Below, piece after piece: positions 1 through 7,751 of a DNA stretch of 64,000 bases (position 1 is the first letter of the stretch; the number at the start of each line of letters is the position of its first letter). This DNA comes from Homoserinibacter gongjuensis (lineage in GTDB: Bacteria > Actinomycetota > Actinomycetes > Actinomycetales > Microbacteriaceae). Where the stretch lies: positions 1,178,001 to 1,242,000 of the forward strand of contig NZ_BSVA01000001.1 of assembly GCF_030161875.1 (NCBI RefSeq). Reading direction: 5' to 3'. The notes beneath the pieces are model-generated. The model was not told where the DNA came from, made no database searches, and saw only the letters and a list, made by a program, of their open reading frames with translations. Made by a program: the position numbers and the translations under genes.

Positions 1-390
1 GCGCAGGTCGCGCGCGAAGGCGGCCGCCGAGCGGGCGTGGAGCGCGTCGTTGGCTCCGAGGCTCACGAACACGAGGTCGGCGGGGCGCGCGACCGCATCC
101 GTCAGGTACCGCTCCACGAACCCGTGCGTGTCGATGCCGTTCTCGCCGACCGCCCGCCAGATGATGCCGCGACCGGTGCGCGCGTGCAGCTCACGCGCGA
201 GTGAGCCCGGCAGTGCCTCCTCCTGCGTCGGGGCGCCGGTGCCCGCTGCCGTCGAGTCGCCGATCACGGCGAGCCGCAGCGGATCCGGGCCGTCGAGCTT
301 GCCCTCCCAGGGCAGTTCGGCATCCGGAAGGCGCTCGACAACGCGGTCGAGCTGACGCTTCTGCGCGAGGATGCGGGGCCCGTGCAGCAC
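1..390 (-). CDS. SGNH/GDSL-family hydrolase (partial, runs off left edge)
   Basis: The visible part reads as an SGNH/GDSL-family esterase or lipase. The nucleophile motif IGDSTAAGTG lies near residues 43-52 and the block III motif GAND near residues 112-115. The catalytic Asp/His block would lie beyond the left edge, so the protein is cut by the window rather than broken. GTG at 390 is the first usual start codon after an in-frame stop near 437, and it gives no signal peptide; the start remains uncertain because no ribosome site stands out. The substrate cannot be read from the sequence; ester hydrolysis is a family-level inference. Confidence 0.75.
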   Translation of the reverse strand, partial: MLHGPRILAQKRQLDRVVERLPDAELPWEGKLDGPDPLRLAVIGDSTAAGTGAPTQEEALPGSLARELHARTGRGIIWRAVGENGIDTHGFVERYLTDAVARPADLVFVSLGANDALHARSAAAFARDLR

Positions 391-505
391 GAGGAAACCG
401 CGGCTCGCGCGCAGCGCGCGGGGAGACAGGGTCGTTCACGTTGTGAGTGTAAGTGAGCCGGTATCTGCGATCGCTGCAGGCTCGGCGGTGGTCCGGAGCA
501 AGGGT

Positions 506-1381
506 TCAGCCGCGGCCGGGCGCCGTCACAAGGATGCGGTTGCCCCAGGGGTCGTCGAGCTCGACCGTGCGGCCGTCGTCACGAGACTCGACGCCGAAGT
601 GCGCGAGACGCTCGCCGAGCGCGCCGAGTGCGTCGGCATCCGGCACCTCGATGTCGACGCGGCCGAGACCGAGCGTCGCCTGGCGGCGGCCGGCGCCCCG
701 TGAGTTCCACACGTTCATCGCCATGTGGTGGTGATAGCCGCCGGCCGAGACGAAAACCGCCTGGTTCGGGATCTCGATCGTCTCGTCGAAGCCGAGGCGG
801 TCGACGTAGAAGTCGCGGGCCGTCTGCGTGTCGCCCACCGACAGGTGCACGTGGCCGACGCGCGCATCGCCCTCGAGGGGCCCGGCGAGACCCTCCTCGC
901 TCAGGTTCTCGGCGAGGAACCTGTTCGGGTCGAGGTAGATCGTGCCCATCTCGACGGTGCCGTGCACCCAGCTCCATTCGCTGCGGTCGCGGTCCCAGTA
1001 GAGCTCGACGCCGTTGCCCTCGGGGTCGTCGAAGTAGAACGCGTTGCTGACGAGGTGGTCGCTCGAGCCCGTGAAGGTGTTCGGATGCTTCTGTGCGACC
1101 GAGTAGACGGCTGCGGCGAGCGCGGCCTTGGTGTCGAACAGGATCGCGGTGTGGAAGAGGCCGGCCTCGCGCGGCCCCGCGTGCCGCAGCTCGGGCGTGT
1201 GCACGAGCACGACCACCGGCCGGTTCGCGGCCGCGCGCCCCAGCACGACGCGCGGGCCGGATGCGTCGAGCACGTCGAGTCCGATGGCGTCGCGGTAGTA
1301 GCGGGTCATCGCGTCGAGATCGGCGACGTTGAGGGTCACCGCGCCCATGGCGGTGTCGGCGGCGAGGCGGGTGTCGGTCAT
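506..1381 (-). CDS. VOC family protein (CatE-like, two glyoxalase-fold modules)
   Basis: This 291-residue protein has two vicinal-oxygen-chelate modules, about residues 14-135 and 172-288, the arrangement of extradiol ring-cleavage dioxygenases such as Bacillus CatE. Visible family signatures are DDPEGNGVELYWD (118-130), GHVHLSV (176-182), a histidine run near 217-219 and DDPWGN near the C-terminus. His and Glu residues in these motifs are candidate metal ligands. No aromatic-degradation genes are adjacent, so an aromatic substrate is not supported by context. The ATG at 1381 matches the usual N-terminus of the family. Confidence 0.8.
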   Translation of the reverse strand: MTDTRLAADTAMGAVTLNVADLDAMTRYYRDAIGLDVLDASGPRVVLGRAAANRPVVVLVHTPELRHAGPREAGLFHTAILFDTKAALAAAVYSVAQKHPNTFTGSSDHLVSNAFYFDDPEGNGVELYWDRDRSEWSWVHGTVEMGTIYLDPNRFLAENLSEEGLAGPLEGDARVGHVHLSVGDTQTARDFYVDRLGFDETIEIPNQAVFVSAGGYHHHMAMNVWNSRGAGRRQATLGLGRVDIEVPDADALGALGERLAHFGVESRDDGRTVELDDPWGNRILVTAPGRG

Positions 1382-1442
1382 GTCGTCTACAACATACTTG
1401 ACGCTACAACTATTCCGCTAGGCCCTCGGCGCTTCGCGGGGA

Positions 1443-1535
1443 GCGGATTCGGTTTCCGGACGCATGCCCCCGCGTATCGCCTGCGGCGATGCGCTCCCGC
1501 CAGACCCGATGCCAGCGTCCGGAAACCGAATCCGC
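1443..1535 (+). repeat. Family F structured element, copy 1
   Basis: Perfect 21-bp inverted arms (1443-1463 and 1515-1535) enclose a 51-nt loop. The loop is nearly identical to copies at 30652-30703 and 49208-49259 and contains its own 10-bp hairpin, GCGTATCGCC with GGCGATGCGC, including one G-T wobble. GC-rich outer pairing extends roughly to 1436 and 1543. The arms differ in sequence from the other copies yet stay fully paired. It lies in the gap upstream of the VOC gene and is followed by a family G array. Confidence 0.85.
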
Positions 1536-1590
1536 ACCCCCGCTTCGCTCGACATCCCCGCGTGTGGCACAGGCGAGTTCCCTCACCGCC

Positions 1591-1749
1591 GGTTGAGGGG
1601 CCCGTCGCCGGAAGCACCACTCACCGCGGGTTGAGGAGTCTGTTGCGACAGGCGCCGCTTCACCGCGGGTTGAGTAGTCCGTTGCGCCAGGTACCGCCTT
1701 ACCGTGGGTTGAGTAGCCCGTCGCCGACAGGCGCGGGCGTATCGAAACC
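1591..1749 (+). repeat. Family G tandem array (four units) ending in a full element
   Basis: GGTTGAG-type units start at 1591, 1629, 1668 and 1707, a period of 38-39 bp. The first three carry only the 5' half of the element; the last (1707-1749) is complete and ends TATCGAAACC. No coding function is seen. The array starts 56 nt after the family F element. Confidence 0.8.
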
Positions 1750-1798
1750 CTGTTGACGCCGGCGCGCGACGCGGGTGCGGGGCCGACCCACCGAGCCC

Positions 1799-1840
1799 GG
1801 TTTCGATACGCCGCGCGCCAGCGCGCGCGGCTACTCAACC
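1799..1840 (-). repeat. Family G hairpin element, reverse orientation
   Basis: On the minus strand this reads GGTTGAGTAG, a GC-rich hairpin, then GTATCGAAACC. It ends 20 bases before the purC stop codon on the same strand, so it may act as the end of the purD-purC transcript. Confidence 0.75.
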
Positions 1841-1860
1841 CGCGGTGAGCGGCGGGAAGG

Positions 1861-2766
1861 CTAGGCCGTCAGCCGCTCGATGAGTTCGCGGTAGCGGGCC
1901 GCGGTGCGCTCGACGATCTCGGGCGGCAGGGGCGGCGGAGTGCCGTGCTTGTCCCAATGGGCAGCGAGCCAGTTGCGCACGATCTGCTTGTCGAAGCTGT
2001 CGAGTCGGTTCTCACCGCCCGCCGCGTACGCCTCCGCATCCCAGTAGCGCGACGAGTCGGAGGTGAGCACCTCATCCGCGAGCGTGATCTCGCCCGAGGA
2101 GGGGTCGCGTCCGAACTCGAACTTCGTGTCGGCGAGGATCACGCCGCGCTGCTCGGCGATCGCCGACGCCTCGCCGAACACCCGCAGGCTGAGCTCGCGA
2201 AGGGCGGTGGCATCCGCTTCACCCACGAGTTCCACCGTCTGCGCGAAGGTGATGTTCTCGTCGTGCATGCCGTGCGGTGCCTTGTAGGCGGGCGTGTAGA
2301 TCGGCTCGGGCAGGCGGTCGCCGTTCGAGAGCCCGGCGGGCAGCCGGATGCCGCACACCGATTGCGACTCCTGGTACTCGGCCCAGCCGGAGCCCACGAG
2401 GTAGCCGCGCACGACCGCCTCGATGGGGAACATGTCGAGCCGTTTCACGAGCATCGCGCGCTCGGCGAGATCCGGCGGCAGCGGTGTCGACAGGGCGTCG
2501 AGGCCGCCACGCGACCCCGCGAGGTGGTTGGGTACGTCGAGCCGGTCGAACCACCACAGGCTCAGCCGGGTGAGCAGCGCGCCCTTGCCCGGGATGCCGG
2601 GGTCGAGCACGTGGTCGAACGCGCTCACCCGATCCGAGGCGACCACGAGCGCGCGACCGGGTTCGGCATCCGAGAGGTACAGATCGCGCACCTTGCCCGC
2701 GTACTCGTGCCGCCAGCGCAGCGCCTCGAGGCGCGGGTCGCCGGCCGAGGCCGCGTCGGCGCTCAT
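1861..2766 (-). CDS. purC: Phosphoribosylaminoimidazole-succinocarboxamide (SAICAR) synthase
   Basis: PurC joins CAIR and aspartate with ATP to give SAICAR in de novo purine synthesis. The 301-residue product shows SDRVSAFDHVLD (44-55), KGALLTRLS (61-69), VRGYLVGSGW (around 120) and DTKFEFG (around 210), all hallmarks of the family; its length matches the roughly 300-residue actinobacterial form. The ATG at 2766 overlaps the purD stop in an ATGA (2763-2766), so purD and purC are translationally coupled in one operon. Transcription presumably starts at the purD promoter. Confidence 0.96.
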   Translation of the reverse strand: MSADAASAGDPRLEALRWRHEYAGKVRDLYLSDAEPGRALVVASDRVSAFDHVLDPGIPGKGALLTRLSLWWFDRLDVPNHLAGSRGGLDALSTPLPPDLAERAMLVKRLDMFPIEAVVRGYLVGSGWAEYQESQSVCGIRLPAGLSNGDRLPEPIYTPAYKAPHGMHDENITFAQTVELVGEADATALRELSLRVFGEASAIAEQRGVILADTKFEFGRDPSSGEITLADEVLTSDSSRYWDAEAYAAGGENRLDSFDKQIVRNWLAAHWDKHGTPPPLPPEIVERTAARYRELIERLTA

Positions 2767-4049
2767 CGCACGACCCGCTCGGCGATGTCGTGGCGGTACT
2801 GCCCGCCGTCGAGCCGGATGCGACCGAGCGCGGTGTAGGCCGCCTCGCGGGCCGCCGCGAAACCGTCGCCGCGCCCGACGACGCCGAGCACGCGTCCGCC
2901 AGTCGCGATGAAGCGCCCGTCGCTGTGTGCCGTGCCCGCGTGCAGGATGGTGACCCCGGGCACCTCCGCCGCCTCGCTGAGGCCCGTGATCTCGCGACCG
3001 GTCACCGGGTTCTCGGGGTAGCCCTCGCTCGCGAGCACCACGACGACGGCGGCCTCGTCGGAGAACGAGGGATACGGCAGTCGCGCGAGCGTGCCCGTCG
3101 CGGCCGCCAAGAGCAGCTGCGAGAGCGGGGTCGTGAGCCGCGGCAGCACGACCTGCGTCTCGGGGTCGCCGAAGCGCGCGTTGAACTCGATCACGCGCAC
3201 GGCACCGCCTCCCGGCCCGCCCTCGTCGGTGATGATGAGCCCGCAGTAGAGCAGGCCGACGAAGGGCGTGCCCTCCGCCTCGAGCGCGCGCACGGTGGGA
3301 AGGGCGATGGTGTCGAGCACCTCGTCGACGAACGCCGCCTCGGCACCCCAGCGATCGGTGAGCCACGGCAGCGGCGAGTAGGCGCCCATGCCGCCCGTGT
3401 TCGGGCCCTCGTCGCCGTCGTGGGCGCGCTTGTAGTCCTGTGCGGGGCTCAGCGGCACGACGTCGTGACCGTCGGCGAGGAAGAACAGCGACACCTCCTG
3501 CCCCGAGAGGAACTCCTCCACGAGCACCGGCCCGTGCTGCAGGTAGTACTCGGCGTGCGCGATCGCGGCGGCCCGGTCGTCGGTGACGAGCACGCCCTTG
3601 CCGGCCGCGAGCCCATCGGCCTTCACGACGTGCGGGGCGCCGAGCTCGTCGAGCGCGGCGTTCAGCTCGTCGAGGCTCGTCGTGCGGATGGCGCGTCCGG
3701 TCGGCACGCCCGCCTGCTCCATGATGCGCTTGGCGAACGCCTTCGACCCCTCGAGCGCTGCGGCCGCCTTATCGGGACCGAACACCGGCACGCCCTTGGC
3801 CCGCAACGCATCCGCGACCCCGGCGACGAGTGGAGCCTCGGGTCCGACGACCACGAGCTCGATCTCGTTGTCGAGCGCGTACTGGGTGACGATGCGCCCG
3901 TTGGACGCGTCGAGGCTCACGGTCTCGACCCGCGCGGCGATGCCGGCGTTGCCCGGGGCGACGGTGATCTCGTGCGCGGCCTCCTCAGCAAGCAGCGCTT
4001 CGACGATGGCGTGCTCGCGGGCACCGGATCCGAGAACGAGGATCTTCAC
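2763..4049 (-). CDS. purD: Phosphoribosylamine-glycine ligase (GAR synthetase)
   Basis: PurD catalyses the second step of purine synthesis, joining phosphoribosylamine and glycine with ATP. The protein begins with the canonical MKILVLGSGAREHA and carries the ATP-grasp core (VVKADGLAAGKGV, GPNTGGMGAYSP, EFNARFGDPE); about 428 residues is the normal length. I chose GTG at 4049 over the in-frame GTG at 4055 because it gives the family N-terminus and sits six bases after a TAGCCT box at 4056-4061, the leaderless pattern seen repeatedly here. It is the first gene of the purD-purC operon. Confidence 0.95.
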   Translation of the reverse strand: MKILVLGSGAREHAIVEALLAEEAAHEITVAPGNAGIAARVETVSLDASNGRIVTQYALDNEIELVVVGPEAPLVAGVADALRAKGVPVFGPDKAAAALEGSKAFAKRIMEQAGVPTGRAIRTTSLDELNAALDELGAPHVVKADGLAAGKGVLVTDDRAAAIAHAEYYLQHGPVLVEEFLSGQEVSLFFLADGHDVVPLSPAQDYKRAHDGDEGPNTGGMGAYSPLPWLTDRWGAEAAFVDEVLDTIALPTVRALEAEGTPFVGLLYCGLIITDEGGPGGGAVRVIEFNARFGDPETQVVLPRLTTPLSQLLLAAATGTLARLPYPSFSDEAAVVVVLASEGYPENPVTGREITGLSEAAEVPGVTILHAGTAHSDGRFIATGGRVLGVVGRGDGFAAAREAAYTALGRIRLDGGQYRHDIAERVVR

Positions 4050-4055
4050 CCGCAC

Positions 4056-4061
4056 AGGCTA
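4056..4061 (-). promoter_or_regulatory. -10 box of leaderless purD promoter
   Basis: TAGCCT on the minus strand, six bases before the GTG start at 4049. The spacing would place the transcript start at or next to the start codon. Confidence 0.5.
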
Positions 4062-4116
4062 CCGGGCGTCGCTGCGCCCCGGCCCCGGGCGTCGCACGCC
4101 GCCGCAGTTCGCGGAT

Positions 4117-4220
4117 CCCAAATCAAGGACCGGATGTGACTGATGTGTACCGGCGAGGCGCGTGGGGCGACATAGGCGGCGCCAGTCCTTGATTTGGGCG
4201 CAGCGATCCTTGATTTGGGA
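4117..4220. repeat. Family D inverted repeat between purD and the SCP gene
   Basis: CCCAAATCAAGGAC (4117-4130) is matched by its exact reverse complement at 4185-4198, and a second right-hand copy, TCCTTGATTTGGG, follows at 4207-4219. The interior of about 54 nt has no recognisable content. The element fills the space between the divergent purD and SCP promoters; it could be a regulator site or a mobile fragment. Confidence 0.7.
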
Positions 4221-4245
4221 GGCGGACGGGGCCGCCGACCCGCGA

Positions 4246-4251
4246 TAGCGT
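4246..4251 (+). promoter_or_regulatory. -10 box of leaderless SCP promoter
   Basis: TAGCGT exactly six bases before ATG 4258, with no ribosome-binding site between. Confidence 0.5.
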
Positions 4252-4257
4252 CGGGGC

Positions 4258-4620
4258 ATGGCGGTGCGGCGGCGGATCGACGCGGATGCGGGACGCACCG
4301 CGGTGCGCGCGTGGCAGAGCGGTGCCGATGATCGGCAGACCCTCGCGACGGCGGTGCGGTATCTGCTCGAGCAACTCGCGACCGACCACGAGGGCAACTC
4401 CGTCGAGGTGCGGGTGCCGCCGTTCGGGGCGACGCAGGCGATCCCGGGTCCGCGACACACCCGCGGCACCCCGCCCAACGTGGTCGAGACGGATGCCGCC
4501 ACCTGGCTGGCGCTCGCGACCGGCGCGCTGAGCTGGGAGGCGGCGGTGACCGCGGCGCGCGTGTCGGCATCCGGAACCCGCGCCGACCTGACCGAGGTTC
4601 TCCCGATCCGGTGGCAGTGA
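4258..4620 (+). CDS. Sterol carrier family protein (bacterial SCP_3 type)
   Basis: The 120-residue product resembles the small bacterial sterol-carrier-like (SCP_3) proteins common in Actinobacteria: N-terminal [25 protein letters not shown], then [31 protein letters not shown], and a C-terminal [16 protein letters not shown] segment. It probably binds a lipid-like ligand in the cytoplasm, but the biological role in bacteria is not established. It starts six bases after a TAGCGT box and is probably leaderless. It lies beside purD and 23 bases before the YCII gene. Confidence 0.75.
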   Translation: MAVRRRIDADAGRTAVRAWQSGADDRQTLATAVRYLLEQLATDHEGNSVEVRVPPFGATQAIPGPRHTRGTPPNVVETDAATWLALATGALSWEAAVTAARVSASGTRADLTEVLPIRWQ

Positions 4621-4631
4621 CCCCGCTCGCG

Positions 4632-4637
4632 TAGCGT
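4632..4637 (+). promoter_or_regulatory. -10 box of leaderless YCII promoter
   Basis: TAGCGT six bases before ATG 4644. It lies only 12 bases after the stop of the SCP gene, so the two adjacent genes appear to have separate promoters. Confidence 0.45.
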
Positions 4638-4643
4638 GGCCGC

Positions 4644-4999
4644 ATGACCGCGCCCGAGCTCTGGCACCTGCTCATCCACACCCCGGACCGAACGCCGACC
4701 CGGCGGTGCCGATGAGCGAGGCGCCGTGGTTTCCGCAGCATCGCAAGCTGCACATCCGCCTCGCGGAGGCGGGCTACCTGATCGCGTCCGGCCCGCTTCC
4801 GGGGCGTGCGGATGCCGTGCAGACTCTGGTGCGCGGCGCCACTCTCGAGGAACTCACCTGGGTTGCCACCGAGGCCGACCGTGCGGTGGCGGGCGGATTC
4901 CTCGAGGTCGAGATCGTGCCGTGGACGATCGTCGACTCGATGTTCGACTTCAGCGAAGACGATGACGACGACGACGACCGCGACGCCGCCGACGCGTAG
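4644..4999 (+). CDS. YCII-related protein (apparent frameshift)
   Basis: The N-terminus MTAPELWHLLIHTP is in one frame and the rest, from GPNADPAVPMSEAPWF onward, is in another; one extra G in the run near 4684 restores a single protein of about 118 residues. The rejoined protein resembles YCII-family proteins, with HRKLHIRLAEAGYLIASGPLP and a C-terminal FLEVEIVPWTIVDS segment followed by an acidic tail rich in Asp. YCII proteins are small dimeric barrel proteins of mostly unknown function. The frameshift is probably a sequencing error. Start chosen from the leaderless TAGCGT box. Confidence 0.65.
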
Positions 5000-5088
5000 G
5001 GCGTGTTGATTGGCCGATGACGTGTCGGTTGACGAGCAAGGTCCATCCCGGTTGCGACAGGAGCGGTCGTCCGCCGGGCTGGGCGCGG

Positions 5089-5568
5089 CTAGCGCACGAC
5101 CTCGAGCGGTCCCTCCTCGGGTGTCGGCGGCTCGAACCGCTCGAAGTACTCCGTAGCCGTCTGCTCGCTGAGGGGCCAATCATCCGCGCCCCTGCCGTGT
5201 CGGTTACCGACCCGGCTCAGGATGGTCTCCAGGCTCGTCGCGATGTACACCGTTTCCGGCACGATGCCGTGCGGCGCGAGCAGTGTGCGGAACTCATCGC
5301 GTTGTCGCCGGAACCAGAAACCGAAGTCGAGCACGACATCGTTCCCCGCCGCGACGTGGCGAAGCAATCGCGCCTTCAGGTCTGCTGCAACTTCGGCGAC
5401 CACTTCGGCGCAGGGCATCGTCGTGATTCCGCGATCCCAGAACTCCATCTCGAACGACAAACGCATCCAGCCGTCGCGCTCCAGGCGCTTGGCATAGGTG
5501 GTCTTGCCGGCACCGCCTGGTCCGCACATCATCACGACTCGAGGTCCTCGGCTGTTGTTGACCGTCAT
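5089..5568 (-). CDS. P-loop kinase-like AAA_33 protein
   Basis: The 159-residue protein opens with MTVNNSRGPRVVMMCGPGGAGKTTYAKRLE, a Walker A loop typical of AAA_33/zeta-toxin-like small-molecule kinases. A Walker B-like segment VVLDFGFWFRRQRDE follows near residue 85, then a lid with RVGNRHGRGADDWPL. It probably phosphorylates a small molecule or nucleotide; the substrate is unknown. No antitoxin gene sits beside it, so a toxin-antitoxin role is unlikely. ATG 5568 is preferred over 5592 because a TAGCCT box (5576-5581) lies seven bases upstream. Confidence 0.7.
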   Translation of the reverse strand: MTVNNSRGPRVVMMCGPGGAGKTTYAKRLERDGWMRLSFEMEFWDRGITTMPCAEVVAEVAADLKARLLRHVAAGNDVVLDFGFWFRRQRDEFRTLLAPHGIVPETVYIATSLETILSRVGNRHGRGADDWPLSEQTATEYFERFEPPTPEEGPLEVVR

Positions 5569-5575
5569 CGGGCCG

Positions 5576-5581
5576 AGGCTA
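5576..5581 (-). promoter_or_regulatory. -10 box of leaderless AAA_33 kinase promoter
   Basis: TAGCCT on the minus strand, seven bases before ATG 5568. Confidence 0.4.
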
Positions 5582-5684
5582 CGCGCCGCCACGGAGGTTG
5601 AGACGTGCCACGCTCATCGCTGATGTGGATGAGATCGGACGTGATCCACCCGCGTAGCAGCGGCATCCATCCGGGTACGCGACA

Positions 5685-5996
5685 ATGAGGGTGAGCGCGC
5701 CCGAGAACCCCGCCGAGCAGGCCCCGATCGACACGCAGCAGGCGACCGTGCGGCGCGCGCCGAAGATCGGTGTGTTCCTCGTGGTGGGCGCCGTGCTCGG
5801 TGCGCTCGTGACGCTCATCCTCACGAGCCTGTTCCCGGCCGACCCGAAGGTGGGCTTCGCCGCGAGCTACGCCTACTTCCTCATCTACGGCGTGCCGGCG
5901 GGCGTGCTGCTCGGCGCCCTCATCGGCCTCGCGTTCGACTGGCGCAGCCGTCGACGCGCCCGCACCGTCACGGTCGAGCACCAGCGCGTCGACTGA
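5685..5996 (+). CDS. Small two-helix membrane protein, function unknown
   Basis: The 103-residue product has a hydrophilic N-terminus of about 28 residues, two membrane segments (about 29-48, IGVFLVVGAVLGALVTLILT, and 61-83, AYFLIYGVPAGVLLGALIGLAF) and a basic tail, SRRRARTVTVEHQRV. I do not recognise the family. It converges on purF; the gap holds a family B element (6032-6097) that may terminate both genes. Confidence 0.65.
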   Translation: MRVSAPENPAEQAPIDTQQATVRRAPKIGVFLVVGAVLGALVTLILTSLFPADPKVGFAASYAYFLIYGVPAGVLLGALIGLAFDWRSRRRARTVTVEHQRVD

Positions 5997-6031
5997 CTGC
6001 GGCGGCGCCGCGAGTCGCAGCGCACGGCCGT

Positions 6032-6097
6032 GGCGGGAGAAACGACCACACAGCGGGAGGCGTTTCCCCGCCGCCAGGTCACGGCTCCAGCCGCGCC
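6032..6097 (+). repeat. Family B hairpin element, copy 1
   Basis: A 66-bp unit bounded by GGCGGGAGAAACGACC and GGTCACGGCTCCAGCCGCGCC-type ends, with an inner hairpin (GCGGG with CCCGC). Copies of the same ends lie at 34265-34330 and 41021-41085 with different interiors. It fills the gap between the convergent 5685 gene and purF, consistent with a two-way terminator. Confidence 0.75.
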
Positions 6098-6103
6098 ATG
6101 AAC

Positions 6104-7560
6104 TCAGCTGAGCTGGTTGCGCTCGACCCACTCGAGGTACTCGGGGGTCACCGTGCCCGTGACGTACTCGCCCGTGAAGCAGCTCATCTCGAGCTCGGTG
6201 ATGGGCGAGCCCTCGAGGATCGCCGACTTCATGTCGGCGACCTCCTGGTAGATGAGATGGTCGGCGCCGAGGGCGGTGGCGATCTCGGGGATCTTGCGCC
6301 CGGATGCGATGAGCTCGGCCCGCGAGGGCATGTTGATGCCGTACACGTGCGGATACCGCACGGGTGGCGCGGCGGAGGTGAACGTCACCGAGTTGGCGCC
6401 CGCCGCGCGAGCCATGTCGACGATCTCCTGTGAGGTCGTACCCCGCACGATCGAGTCGTCGACGATGAGCACGTTCTTGCCCTGGAACTCGGAGCTCATC
6501 GCGTTGAGCTTCTGCTTGACGCTCTTCGCGCGCTGCTCCTGCCCCGGCATGATGAAGGTGCGGCCCACGTAGCGGTTCTTGTAGAACCCCTCGCGGTACT
6601 CGATGCCGAGCTTGCGGGCCACCTGCATGGCGGCCGGCCGCGAGGAGTCGGGGATCGGCATGACCACGTCGATGTCGCCGAGCGGTGCGTGACGGGCGAT
6701 CGTGTCGGCGAGCCGGTCGCCGAGGCGCAGGCGCGCGTCGTACACGGAGATGCCGTTCATGATCGAGTCGGGCCGCGCGAGGTACACGTACTCGAACGAG
6801 CACGGGATGAGCCGGGGTTCTTCGCGCACTGCCGCGTGTACAGCTCACCCGACCGGGTGATGAAGACCGCCTCGCCCGGGGCGACATCCCGAACCACCTC
6901 GTAGCCGCCGTGCTCGAGCACGAGCGATTCCGACGCCACCACCCACTCGGTGCCCACGAGCCCCTCGCTGCGCCGCCCGAGCACGAGTGGTCGGATGCCG
7001 TACGGGTCGCGGAAGGCCAGCAGGCCGTGCCCCGCGATGAGCGCGATCGCCGCATACGACCCCTCGACGCGCTCGTGCAAGGTCTCGATCGCGTCGAACA
7101 CCTGGTCGGGATCGAGCTCGGCGCCGCGGATCTGCGACTGCAGCTCGTTCGCGAGCACGTTCACGAGCAGCTCGGTGTCGGAGCTCGTGTTGAGGTGCCT
7201 CCGGTCGGTGTGGAAGAGCGCCTCGGTGAGCTCGCGCGTGTTGGTGAGGTTGCCGTTGTGCACGAGCACGATGCCGTAGGGGGCGTTCACGTAGAACGGC
7301 TGCGCCTCCTGCTCACGGGCCGCATCCCCGCGCGTCGCGTAGCGCACGTGCCCGAGGCCCATGGTGCCGATGAGGGTGCGCATGTCGCGCGTGCGGTACG
7401 CCTCGCGCACCTGCCCCTTGGCCTTGAACATGTGGATGATGGAGCCCTCGGCGGTGGCGATGCCCGTGGAGTCCTGGCCGCGGTGCTGCAGCAGGGACAG
7501 GGCGTCGTAAACCTGCTGGTTGACGGGGCTCGATGAGACGATGCCGACGATGCCGCACAT
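6104..7560 (-). CDS. purF: Amidophosphoribosyltransferase (apparent frameshift)
   Basis: PurF makes phosphoribosylamine from PRPP and glutamine, the first committed purine step. MCGIVGIVSS at 7560 supplies the catalytic Cys2 of the class II glutamine amidotransferase domain. The phosphoribosyltransferase part carries VLIVDDSIVRGTTS, the PRPP loop. The N-terminal frame runs to about 6815, where the reading shifts inside a run of four G (6814-6817, plus strand); one more base restores RQCAKNPRLIPCSFEYVYLARPDS and a single protein of about 485 residues, normal for the family. An essential enzyme intact on both sides of the shift suggests a sequencing error. Confidence 0.93.
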
Positions 7561-7598
7561 GCTGCGGGCTGCTCCTGGGGTTCGAGGTCGCGCGCACC

Positions 7599-7618
7599 GG
7601 ATGAGGTACGCCTCATCC
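7599..7618. promoter_or_regulatory. Perfect palindrome in the purF upstream region
   Basis: GGATGAGG (7599-7606) and CCTCATCC (7611-7618) form an 8-bp dyad with a four-base centre, about 40 bases upstream of the purF start. Another GGATGAGG occurs near 7645. This could be an operator or leader hairpin for purF; the factor is unknown. Confidence 0.4.
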
Positions 7619-7751
7619 TCGCATACGCCTCTGTCGGATTCCGGATGAGGGCGCCGCCCGCCCGGGATGACCCGCGCCGCGTGGGTGGACAGATCACTCT
7701 GTTCCCCTTCGGGGTCTGCCGACCGCATCCATCGGCTGATTTGCTTGCACG

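Noticed and set aside
1591..1749. CRISPR-like array of GGTTGAG units (also 30793-30911 and 49344-49528)
   Set aside because: Units of 30-39 bp repeat as a whole with no repeat/unique-spacer split, copies are degenerate, and no cas genes are in the window. They are tandem half-elements of family G.
5089..5568. Zeta-type toxin of a toxin-antitoxin pair
   Set aside because: Only the P-loop fold fits; no antitoxin-like gene lies next to it.
6104..7560. purF as a pseudogene (and likewise ppa, recQ, lacI, plsC)
   Set aside because: One single-base shift in a G/C run, with conserved sequence on both sides in genes that are usually essential or well kept; sequencing error is simpler.
7561..7751. 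Purine riboswitch upstream of purF
   Set aside because: The gap has an 8-bp palindrome but no recognisable purine aptamer core.
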